Assembly: GCA_010909165.1 (NCBI GenBank)
Contig: MU008154.1
Location: forward strand, 124,001 to 188,000
Reading direction: 5' to 3'
Origin: Anthoceros angustus
Lineage: Eukaryota; Streptophyta; Anthocerotopsida; Anthocerotales; Anthocerotaceae
Length of the DNA: 64,000 bases
Part shown: piece by piece, positions 23,308 to 33,846 of the stretch
Position numbering within the stretch: the first letter of the stretch is position 1
Layout: each line of letters starts with the position of its first letter
The notes under the pieces: model-generated
The model's input: the letters and a program-made list of their open reading frames with translations, nothing else
What the model was told of the DNA's origin: nothing
Database searches by the model: none
Program-made: the position numbers and the translations under genes

Positions 23308-23636
23308 CCTGACAAGGCTTCCCTTCCCTTCCCTTCCCTTCCTTGCCCTGTTTCCGCAGGCTCTACGCTACGATTAACAAAACAGAAACAGCCCAGTAAC
23401 TTCTATGCATGTCGGGAAGACTCGGGCTCCTGCTCCTTCCCCTGTCAAGCCCGGTCCCGACCTTCCGACCCGGGCGCACGGTGCCGGTGCCGGGGCCGGG
23501 TAGCAACCCAGACAAGTCGCGACCCGTGACTGGGCCCTCCTGCTGCCAGTCACATGACGCAGCATTGCGATTTGCAAGGGAAGGGAAGGGAAGGGAAGGC
23601 AAGGAAAGGAAAGGGAAGGAAAGGAAAGGGAATCTC
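23308..23636. repeat. Inverted pair of (CCCTT)n and (AAGGG)n tracts
   Basis: A CTTCC/CCTTC tract at about 23308-23345 and a GGGAA/GGAAA homopurine tract at about 23577-23632 are near complements in opposite orientation, about 230 bp apart. The pair could fold as a long hairpin, and each arm alone is a homopurine-homopyrimidine run. Confidence 0.75.
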
Positions 23637-24599
23637 GTCTCCCTCTCTGCGTCTCGTGGATTCCATTTTCGATTCGACAGTCGACTCGCCCCTTCCCCTG
23701 CAACCCTGCAAAGCAGCAGGCAGCAGGCAGCAGGCAACAGGCAGCGGGCTCCTGCCCTGCCGCCCTCTCTTTCATCGATTGCTCAAATATACTATTGTAA
23801 GGTAACAGCGAGGTGATAAGAAAGCGCGGCCTCAAATTTCACGCCCACCAAGGGCCAGGCCCATAATCCCCTGCCCCTGACACCGCTTCAAGTTCCCCTG
23901 CCCTGGCCCCTCACAGATGCCATTCCCCTCTCTCTCTCTCTATCTCTACACCATCATGATCCCCAACCAGCCCACCCCCGATTATGCTTTTCTGTATTAG
24001 GCCGCCCAGCTTTTACATGATGCATACAAATCTAGTCTAGTCTGGGTGCGCCAGCCCAGGCCCGCCCCAAATGATGGGCCACGGCCTCCCCGTCATGATG
24101 CCGCCCCGGGAACCCCGCCCAGTCAGCCGGTCAACATCTCCCGCTTATACTCCTCTAATATTCCTCCTCCCTCCACTTACTTACTATTTTTACATCCCAT
24201 CACAACCTCCAGTAACAGCTCACTAATATTTCCTCCCCTCGTCCCGCAGCGCTAACACGTTTCATCACCGATCCCTCCTGAATAGAAAGGAAGGAAAGCA
24301 AACGCGTACAAGGACGCCGAAGCCCGAAGCTACAGGCGCGGTTCGTCGCTCCCTCACGGCCTCGGATTCGGCTCAGGTTCGTGTCGGTATTTGTTTTCCG
24401 TTTTAGTATATGTGGCGTACACAGGGTCACGAAGCGCAAGGCGGGAGGCGCACGCGCGTCGCGTCTCCCGGTCACCCCGCCGCGGCGCCTGGATCTGGAC
24501 GCGGACGCGGACGCAGACGCCCATCATACGGCTGCCCGCCACGTCAGCCCCAGGGCCGCCCATCGCCCGCCACGTGGTGCGCAGGGGCCGCGTGCGCGC

Positions 24600-24635
24600 C
24601 GGGCCGGGCCGGGCCGGGCCGGGCCGGGCCGGGCT
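24600..24635. repeat. Pentamer repeat (GGGCC)n
   Basis: Six to seven GGGCC units in a row. The inverse-complement version (GGCCC)n occurs at 26959-26981. Confidence 0.9.
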
Positions 24636-25892
24636 GCCCCCACTTGTACCATCAAGCCGTCATCCTGCATCTTATTCTATTCCGAAAACAGCCCCCCGCC
24701 TTGGTGTGTCGCATAAGTTACATACTGTACCTGTTTTCGGTTTTCCAACGCCTTGATAAAAGCAAATAACACCAGAAATTCTGGCACCCCATTAATGAAC
24801 TTATAGGCCGCTAAAAAATGTGTGCATAACGGAGATGCGTGCCTGCATTTGTACTGCTATTTGTTTACTATAGTTATACAACAAGAGTATCTGATCCATA
24901 TCTTGTTATATTGTATCTGGATAATATATAGTATATCAGTATTTCTATTTATATTTCATGTATACCATTATGTAATGCAGAAAGGTGGGATAGCTTCATA
25001 TCTTCCCTAGAAAAATGTGGAGGAAGACATCTCAAGTTCTTCTCTCCATGGTTTTGGATGCCATTTGGAGTTTGGAGTGTACCTCCAAGATCTGTTTTAG
25101 CTTAGATGGTGTATCTGCTAACCGTTTTTCAATTTACATATCTACTAACCGTTTCTGAATTTGGACCTAAGATGAAGTAGCAAGGGATCTTAGCACCATA
25201 GTCTCCCCATTCACGTCCCGTTATTCTGGCGTGCGCCGATTTTCCTTCAGGGAATGTTATTCTGGGGTAGGCCGATTTCCCTTCAGCAGACCTATATGAA
25301 AGTTGGTTAGTATTTGTTAGGCGTATTGGAAGGAAGCTATGGGTCACAGGCGGGGGATTAGGTGTGTTTTATGGGGATGTGGGTACACGTACAACGTAAT
25401 GATCCGGAGGAAGCGAAAGGCGGAAGGGAAGACGGACGACTTGCTTGACCCCGGAGGAAGAGATTTCGGGGCCCGACGTTCTTGACTCGCGTGGTGAGGG
25501 TGGAGTGGAGTCGAGTGGAGTGCGACTCGCAGCCTTGTCGGTGCGAGTGTCGCCTGCCCACCGGCAAAAGCAACGCTGCCGCTGAGCGCGCGCGGCGCGC
25601 CCCCGTTTATCTATGCGCAGCGCGTAGATCTGTGGTAGGCCCCGACCGGGCACCGTGCCCCGGGCCCCGTTCCGTGGCGCTGGGTAAAAGAAAAACCCTA
25701 AAGGGAAAGGAAAGGCCCGTCTTTCCCGGCAGAGGCGTGCGAGGGGGCCAGGGCATGCCGTGCTTACCGGCCATTTATTCGCGTGTTGTGGCCCATTTCC
25801 GGGCTGTGAGCAGGCAGCGAAGCAGTAAATGGGTGAGTGAGGATCATGATCATGCGTGTGGGTCCTGGGCTGCATGGCATCATTGGCGGCAG

Positions 25893-26034
25893 GGGCAGGG
25901 GCAGGGCAGGGGCCGGGGCAGGGGCAGGGGCCGGGGCAGGGGCAGGCGGAGGGGCAGGGGCAGGGGCAGGGGCAGGGCAGGGGCAGGGGCAGGGGCAGGG
26001 GCAGGGGCAGGGGCAGGGGCAGGGGCAGGGCAGG
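25893..26034. repeat. Hexamer repeat (GGGGCA)n with G-quadruplex potential
   Basis: More than twenty GGGGCA, GGGCAG or GGGGCC units over 140 bp, with regularly spaced runs of three or four G on the plus strand. This spacing meets the usual sequence rule for intramolecular G-quadruplexes. Open frames across it are by-products. Confidence 0.92.
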
Positions 26035-27778
26035 CGCATCGGTGTCCAGGAACCCAAACCCCAAGCCCCGCCATCATCACATGCCACCCCGCTCCATACA
26101 TGCATGCCATCAATGCCTCTGCCGCTCCACGGCAGGGGCAGTTAAGGCCACGGTAAAACCGAGGCCCGGCCGTTAATCCTTGCGCCGGCCCAGTGCCCAG
26201 TGTGCAGTCGACGTCGGGCGTCGGGCGCCGGGCGTCGGAAGTCGGCCATTCGCAGGGGCCGCGGCCGGGCCGGCGCGGCCGCCGTGGCCAAGCGCCATTG
26301 CAATTGCGGCTGCCCGCCTCCCGGCAGCCCCACCGGCCCTACGGACGTCAGTTACGGTAAAACCGGAATCACCTCCCCGCCCATTACTTTCACCCCGCTG
26401 GCCTCGGGTGTCGGGAGGTTGTTTAGGCCGGGGCGCTTAATTAGCCCGGCCTGGGCTGCGGCAGCGCGGGCTGTCTGGCCCCCCACGACACCGGAGCCCC
26501 TTCCCTCCAGGCTCCGACCCGATTCGGGCTGCTCGGGCCCCAGCCCTAATAAATGCCACCTGCCCGGCCCGCATCGGGCCGTGATGGCGACCGCCGAGCC
26601 GCTCGGCTCCCACCTCCCCTCGCCCAATCTCATTACCCCGAATGGGGTCCTATTATATTTACTTCCACTAAAGTGGAACTTCCCAGTCACACGAGTCGTA
26701 GCAGGCGGAGATCATGGCAAGCCCGGGCGCGGCCCGCTTCGGGCGCCAAGTAAGTGTCAGAAACTGCAGAAACTGGTGTGGCGTTTGCGTGTGCAGGGAC
26801 ACGCTCCGCCAAATTTAGCCGGAGGCCGGGGGGCGCTAAACCCCCGGGTGGCGTGCCCTGCGGCCCAGGGTTAAATTTAAGGGGCTGCCGCACGCCTCGG
26901 CCTCGGCAAAGGGGAAGGCGTCTGACACAAGGCAAGGCGAGGCAGGCAGGCGGCCAGCCCGGCCCGGCCCGGCCCGGCCCCCTCTTTTTTTTTTTCCCAC
27001 TTTATTAATGCGTTGCATTGGGCCATTTTTGAAATGCGTTTGACCTCTTGACCGGCTGGCGGGGGCTGTTATGGCCTGTCAGGCGCTGTCCCCTCACCGG
27101 CCGTGCAGAAGCCCTGGAACCCAGCAGCCCAGCAGCCCAGCAGCCCAGCTGCGGGTCGCATGTGACTTCGCGCCTGCATTCAAGACACATGTGACCTACT
27201 CCCTGCTCGGCCATGCTTACCAGATGCTCTTCGCTGCTGTTTTGTCTGCATTTTCCCGCTTCCCTATTATTAACGCATTAACTCCTGCCGGGATCGAGAG
27301 ATCGGGAGGTCGGGAGGTCGGGAGGTCGGGGCCAAAACTCCTCACTCCTGCCGGAGTCGGAACTTGAAGCCAAGAAGCAAACCTTCGCCAGACCCACACC
27401 CAGTGACACGTTCCACATACATACATATCGGATGTGAATTTCTATCTTTGGACATACATGATTGGAACGATTTTGTGACTCTTCATATATTCATTTATGA
27501 CACAAATCATTGTCTACTTTCCACCTTTTTGTTTTATATCTAAAATATTATAACCCGTTTTTTTTCTTCACATCATTAAGGGATGCATTTTTATATCCTT
27601 GCAAACTTGTGCCCTTCCTTCTTGCAAGTGGGTGCAATTTCTTCTTGCATGTTGTTATGTGACTTGTGAATCCGCTGCTCAAGAGGAGAGTTCCAAGAAT
27701 GTGCTCCATCGAACTTCTCCATGGTTCTTGGTAAGTGGTTTTGGTACAAAATTCTAAACCTTTGCTTTTAAAACTAAA

Positions 27779-28465
27779 ATGCCTCTTGTTAGCAATGGAG
27801 TGGAATGGAAATTGGAACAACAAAAGAGAAAATGGAGAAAAATCAAGGCAGCCCGCTTGGAGCGACGAAGAATACACCAGTTCCAGCATATATTTGAGAC
27901 ATCTGCTAGGGAAAGGTCTGTAGATCTTAATAACTGGCTTCTCTATTGTTTGAGGAAGCTAAAGAATGAGGTTTATATGCTTGATCAAGAGAATAAGGAA
28001 CTCAATTACAAGGAGTGGTGTTATATCCGTGACCTTGAACGAGGAATTTTGAAGGTGCTACGGGCACAACATGGAAAAGAGGTGAGATATAGAAATGAGC
28101 AACTCATTACTTATGGGAATCACTTGTTGGTGGAAGATCAAGAATTCATGCGCAAGCAATTGGTATGGGAGGAGGAGAACCCTAGATGGAGACAAACTAT
28201 AACTGGGAAACAAAAGCGGTTCCTCAACTACCTAGCCTCGCAAGTTCTTGATCAACCTGTAGCTTGTGAAAAGCCTGATAAAGTGATTCCCATAAGGGTG
28301 GATTGTTGGCGAGCACCTGAAGGTTGGTCCGTCTACAATCGGAATAGACCTAAACCTCCTGCTAAATTAGGTTTCATGTCAAGAGGTGTTATCGAAAAGT
28401 TTAAACATGAAAAAGGTATTCCAAGATTCAAAATCGCACCACGACCATCTGATGATTTATTGTGA
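27779..28465 (+). CDS. Unrecognised 228-residue coiled-coil-like protein
   Basis: I do not recognise this protein. The frame is closed by an in-frame TAA 24 bp upstream of the ATG, so it is self-contained. It is intact for 228 codons in AT-rich DNA, where open frames of this length are unlikely by chance. The N-terminal 30 residues are strongly basic (KRKWRKIKAARLERRR). Residues about 45-105 are rich in Leu, Glu and Lys and look helical or coiled-coil. The C-terminal third is basic and Pro-rich (NRNRPKPPAKLGF). No membrane segment, signal peptide, zinc finger or catalytic motif is visible. The gene-poor setting and the lack of a recognisable host family suggest an ORF from a mobile element or a lineage-specific gene. 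Both are inference. Confidence 0.45.
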   Translation: MPLVSNGVEWKLEQQKRKWRKIKAARLERRRIHQFQHIFETSARERSVDLNNWLLYCLRKLKNEVYMLDQENKELNYKEWCYIRDLERGILKVLRAQHGKEVRYRNEQLITYGNHLLVEDQEFMRKQLVWEEENPRWRQTITGKQKRFLNYLASQVLDQPVACEKPDKVIPIRVDCWRAPEGWSVYNRNRPKPPAKLGFMSRGVIEKFKHEKGIPRFKIAPRPSDDLL

Positions 28466-30650
28466 GCAAGTAAGCTTACAATTGGTCATATTTGTAGGAG
28501 ATAAAAACAAATCATTTATTTTTCAAATTTATCTATTTTAATTAATATAAATAAAATAAAAGGTTACCATCAATTAGCAACATGAACATCATCACATTGA
28601 ATTGAATGAGAGATTGAATTTTGCAACAAGAAGATGAACATAGCATGGTTAATGATTCATTGTGATTCTTGATGACGTATTGTGCGTAATTGGTCAATTT
28701 TTAATATTGTACAACACATCATGAATTATTTCTTTTACTCAAACCTCTTACTTACCTAGTATGGTATAGGTACATAATTTAAATGATATTTATCACTTAG
28801 GTAGTAAACTTTATATACATACATGTATTTAACTATGATACCTAAATTAATTTTGCTTTTATCTTGGACATATAAAGCATTTAGATATTTATTGTGTCAT
28901 CTCCTCTATGTACTAATAAATATCAAGCATTAAATTAAGTAATAGAAAGTTCAAGAATGATTCTTAGAAGAAGAAGAAAAAACATTATGGTTTCTTTCCA
29001 GCACCAATTCAAACCAGCGTGGGCGAACCCAACAGATTTCGAGTATGTCACTTTAACCACTCGGCCATGTTGACTCACATGTTTTCGCTAATAATATAGA
29101 ATATACATGATAATATGATATATTATTTATTACCATAAATAGAAATTCATGATGAAGTTCAATAAATCCAATTACTTATTGGGAAAGAAAGAGATTATCT
29201 TGACCCAAGCACATAGCTTCATGAGTAACTACTCATCAAAAAGAGTGACTTTGTGCAGATGTATTGTAGATACAAGTTGAGAGAGAGAACCACACTTTCT
29301 TCATGTTGAGGTCGTCATGCAGAAATATAAGGTGGTCATGACTTCCTTTCTTCTTCTTCATGAGAAGTTGGGCCATCTAGATTTTTATTCAACTAATGCC
29401 TGGATTATTAGATTCATTAGAAATTTTTGTATATGCTTGGCACCTAATGCTCACGTGCCATTATGACATTTTAGCTGCAATGGCTTGTACGTACATAACC
29501 TCAATTAAACATTGGATTTCGAGTCAAGAGTAGTCAATCTATAGTCGTAGCACTGAGCGGTTGTAATGGTCACCCACTGACGAGTGATTGTGGGTACCGA
29601 TTAGCACTCACATATCCTTCACACGGGAAAGGAGGAATGGAGGCTGTCAGATTGTTGGAGGTTGTAATCACTCCTTTACCAGACGCAATAGACAAAGAGT
29701 GCACGACTTCATGGAGGTTGTAAGGCTAGGGAGCATCAATGCCTTGTCAAAAGGACGGTAGGCAGATATGTATGTGAGCGAATGTCCTCTGTCCCATAAT
29801 GTATCGTTCGAAAGCGCTTAAAGTATCTTGTGGGGTCACATACGGAAACAAACAGCTCATATGGTAAGGACCCATAGGACCATTATGCGCTGTGCCTAGT
29901 TAAAAACAAACGCCGTAGGACCACTATGCGCTGCCATGTCAAAAAACAAAAGGGCGTTAGGACAAGCAACAATTGGCAGTAGGTAGGTGTGAGATGTGTC
30001 GAACATGCCAGCGAGACTGCGAGAAAATCATGTAGGACGATTCGATCGCATCGATGGCAAAGTGGGCTGCACTGCACTTGCCTTGCACGAATGGTAGGAT
30101 TCGTATGTGGTCATGAAGATGGAATGCGAGATGCGGGTTGGTTCGTGTGGTGTATGTGCGCCAACCCATCACTCGCACCAGTATACTCTTTACTGCTCCG
30201 TAATGCCTATAATCCGTCTCTGGCAGCCCATAGTAAGCGGACAGTACAATCATGCCCAGCGAGCGGTCATATATAGAGCATACATTCCATGCAAGGAATC
30301 AATGAATGGAGGGAGGAAGGGAGGGAGGACAAACATGGGTCCTTCTTAGTTGTCTATGACGTCCTTTACTTTACATGGTAGGATGTTAGTGTCAAAGAAG
30401 TTAGAAGTTGTAATGGCCATGGCTTCTTGAAAGAAAACAAAAGTAGAGCATGTACAAAAGAGAAAGAGGAGATGCACCTCACCAACTCACATGCACAAAC
30501 ATAAAAGAAAAGAGAGTACAATAAATGAGAGGAAGGTAGCATTGAGCATGGAGCAGGGCAGCATGATCAGGTTGCACCATAATCACCCTCTCATTCAAGG
30601 TGAATTAAATACTAAGCACAGGTGGAGTTAGATTCTACTTATTACTACTA
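28466..30650. other. AT-rich gene-free spacer
   Basis: Strongly AT-rich to about 29.2 kb, then mixed. Apart from the tRNA-Ser relic at 28997-29074 I see no gene. Short open frames at 29.9-30.3 kb overlap in both strands and lack domains. Confidence 0.55.
28997..29074 (-). pseudogene. tRNA-Ser(CGA) relic
   Basis: On the minus strand GTCAACATGGCCGAGTGGTT matches the acceptor and D arm of plant tRNA-Ser, followed by an anticodon loop CTCGAAA (anticodon CGA) and a GTTGGGTTCGCCCACG long variable arm. The T stem (GCTGG against TGGTG) and the acceptor 3' strand no longer pair. It is a decayed tRNA or the head of a tRNA-derived SINE. Confidence 0.72.
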
Positions 30651-33600
30651 AGCTGGCGGGTCAACCAGACTTGGACAGGCTGATGGCGCATGATTCCCCG
30701 TTAGATAACGTATGTGAGAAATGAATGACGAAAGCAGGCAGTAGCAGGCCGGGCCTGCCGCCGGGAAGAAAGAAACACGTCTCGAGACGCCTGGGCGGTG
30801 ATGCGTATCGGCGCGGCGCGCCGTGACAGCACCTGGCGACCGGGTGTAGGCGGTTGGCGGGCGGGCCCCGCGCGTGGATGCGGCCGCCTCCCGATTTGGA
30901 AAGGCGGGCGAAGCATGGCATACAAGCGTTCACTGAGCTGATGATTAGGAGATGCTAATTCCGGGAGAGGGGCAAATCGCGGCGGATTTGGGCGGCCATT
31001 TTGGGCAAGGCAAGGCGCCTGGGGAGAGGCGCTCGGGAAGCGAGCCGAGGTGGAGGGGAGGCGGGGCGTGGCTGGCACGCCATGGGCATGGCATGTGGCA
31101 TGTGGCATGCGGCATGTGCGCAGCCTAGAGAGGATGTCGCCATGCGGCCACGTGCGTCCGGGCAGCGGTAGCGGCAAGCGGCAGCGGCGGGGCGGCTGCC
31201 GCAGCAGGCCTTGACCCTCGTCGCTCACCGCTGGTCTGACCTGACCCCTGACCGATGAGGCGGCCTGCGGTCACCGGGGCCGGCCGGTTAGGGCTGTCGG
31301 CCGGGTCAGCCCTGGTCGGGACCCGGGCTGCCCTGCCCTGCCCTGCCCTGCCCTGCCCTGCGCTGCCCTGCCCGGGTTTCCTAAGCTAACCCGGGTTGGC
31401 GCCATGATGAGCGGCATGTAATTACGGCTGGAATTTGTCATGCGCTGCAGCAGGCCCGCTCATAATTGGAGCCGCTGAATTATTCCTCCCCACCGCATCA
31501 TGACTCGCATTCGCCCCCAGCCCTTTCAATACGGTGGGTCCGGGTACCCGGCGCCAGGTGCCCGGCCGGGTAGCGGGTAGCGGGTAGCTGTAGCCGGCAG
31601 AATATGCCGGCCGTGATGCCGCTTCCGGCGGTGGGGTGCCGGCGCCGGTGACGGGCGGCGGGCGGGGCCCACTGGCCGCCCGCCCGCCGCCCCATTGGCG
31701 CGGAGGCGACGGGGTCCGTGCGGACGGAACGGGAGGCGGGGCGGAGGCCCGTTGCAGTTGCAGTCCGCGCGGCCGGGGTTGGGGGCAATCATGGCGAGAC
31801 AGGTTGGGACGGATTTTTGGCCGATTCGGGCACTCGCTTGCTTACCTGACGTTATCCAACATGTTAACGGGGACCGGGAGCGGGAGCGGGAAGCGGGAAG
31901 GGGAAGGGGAAGGGGAAGCGAGCGGGAGCGGTTGGTTATCAAGAGGATCCCTAACTGCTGATCTTCGGTTGCGCAAGAAGCCACAAGAAACAACTAAAAT
32001 TTGTGCAAGGTTATAGCAATCCCTAATCACTTTATCTTCCTCCCTCGCCTACGCTATGTAAGCCTGGATTTGTCGGCAGCCCGGGCGCGGCATTCATTGC
32101 CCGCCTTGTCTTAGCGTTGCTGGGTTAAAGAACGCATAAACAAAAAGGCGGGAGGCGGGAGCCGGGCAGCCTGATCCGGGCCGGACAGCGGCAGCGCTTA
32201 GAAAAATCTCTTAATGGCAGAGGGCAGAGGGCAGAGGGCAGAGGGCAGGCAGGCTCCCAAGGGGCAGGGGCCCCGGCCCAGGGGGCCAGGGGGTGAGGGT
32301 GGGGCGCTCCCCGTGGGTGACGAGTCGTCGTCCCCCGGCCCTTTTCAGGCCGGACACACACCCACGCTCACACGCGGGGGCACGGATTAAAGACTAATGC
32401 GTCCAAGAGAGCAAGCAAAGCGGCAGGCACCGCCTGGGGCATGGCAGATTCTTGGCAGCCTGTTTCAGGCCGGACAGATTAATGAAGCGGGCCGGGCTGC
32501 ACCTGCGGGTGGGTACCCCGCTAGGGGGTGCGATGGGGTGAGCCGGGCCACCAGGCCTCCCTTGGCGCGGGAGCCCGCCGCGCTAATAACATGCCCGCAA
32601 CTTTAATGCAATGCGCATGCCCACCGCGCGTGGCCCTGACGTTGCTCTTGCTCTTGCTCTTGCTAGCCCGGGTTAAATTCCTGCTTACTTACTTAGTTAC
32701 GTTACGTTACGTTACATTACGTTACGCTACGTTACGTTACGTTACGTTACGTTACGTATGTAGCAGTTTTGACGGGGTGAAAACCCTTCTTTCCTTCGTC
32801 CCTGCGCGGCATCTGTTGTGGCCGGGCCCGGCCCGGCCCAACCCGGTTAGCGTACGCACCGACGGACTCGCCACCGACGCGTGGTGCGGCTACCGGCAGT
32901 CGTGCGTCGCCGCGTGTGACCGCGGGCCACGATGCTCGGGAGCGGGGCGGAAGGAAAGGAAGTTGGAAAGAGGGGCAACGCGGGCGGGTATTTCTTTCAC
33001 CGGCTGACACACCACGAGTGCGGTCTCGCTTGCTTGTTACCGGAGGCGGAGCGCAGCGTGCTTGTTGTTGTTGTTTTCTCTCTCTATCTTCCTCTCTTTC
33101 CGGCCCGGCGCCTTCTTTCCATCGGCCCGGGCCCCGGCCCAACCCCGACCGGCGGCCCCTGTCTTGAGAGAGAGGCTGTTGCTGTTGCTGTGCGCTCGCC
33201 GCAGCTGCTGCCGCCTGCCTGCCGCTGCCTGCTCTGCCACACCTGCTCTTGCTTCCCTTCTTCCCTTCTTCTTTGCTCCCTTTTGCTGCGCTCCTTCCTC
33301 CCTTTTCCTTCATCCTTCCCTTTCCTTCTCTCGCCCGCCGCGCGGCTGCTGTCACTGCTGCCCTGTGCGCGCTCTTCTTATGCCGCGCCATCCTCCGAGC
33401 TCCGTCCCCCAATTTCCGCATCCTCCGCCTTCCACATTTCTCCCCCGCTCGCTGCATCCGATTGCGCTGCTCTCGCAATTTATGTGACCACTCCCGCTGC
33501 CTCTGCCTCTGCCTCTGCCTCTCGCGACGCCAGCCAGCTCTCCTTCCCGCCCATCGCTGCCTCATCGCGTTTCCCTTGCCAGCCCTTCCTCCCTCCTGCT

Positions 33601-33800
33601 GTTCCTGCCGGCGCCTCCGGCTTCCGGAGCCGAGCGGTGGTTCGCTTGTTTCTTGGAGGCGGCGGGCGCTGCTTCGTTGTTTCCCTGTGAAACCTGTTCT
33701 TCATCTGTGCTGTTGCGGTGAGTGAAGTGAGTGAGCGAGGGTGAGGTTGTGAGCGGAGAGGGACTTCGAGTGTGTGAGTGAGTGAGTGAGTGAGGGAGTG
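30651..33800. other. GC-rich spacer and upstream region of the ERF gene
   Basis: GC-rich non-coding DNA with simple repeats: (CCCTG)n at 31329-31374, (GGGAAGC)-type runs at 31873-31930, (GGCAGAG)n at 32216-32247 and (GTTAC)n at 32696-32757. A relative of the dispersed repeat of 10.63 kb lies at 32846-32948. From about 33060 to 33720 the plus strand is pyrimidine-rich, as in long plant leaders, with (GTGA)n at 33717-33800. The ERF transcript probably starts in this part. Confidence 0.5.
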
Positions 33801-33846
33801 AGTGATCGCTGTGGAGGAAGCGCACAGAGCCGCTCTCGTGTGTGGC

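Larger units (their letters stand above)
19800..27420. other. GC-rich gene-free island of simple repeats and palindromes
   Basis: About 7.6 kb that is mostly GC-rich and made of short tandem motifs, recurrent GGCCCG-NNN-CGGGCC palindromes and telomere-like words. An AT-rich gap occupies 24.7-25.4 kb. Open frames are long only where a low-complexity motif has no stop, and they occur at once in several frames on both strands. I found no domain, splice pattern or RNA gene. It may be heterochromatic or a recombination product; it may also include distal regulatory DNA. Confidence 0.6.

Noticed and set aside
25369-26176. Pro/Ala- or Gly/Arg-rich open frames of over 200 codons
   Set aside because: They arise from the (GGGGCA)n repeat, are open in several frames on both strands at once, and have no conserved part outside the repeat.
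32747-33690. 272-codon minus and 252-codon plus frames upstream of the ERF gene
   Set aside because: They cover pyrimidine-rich leader DNA with low stop-codon density; both strands are open and neither shows a domain.
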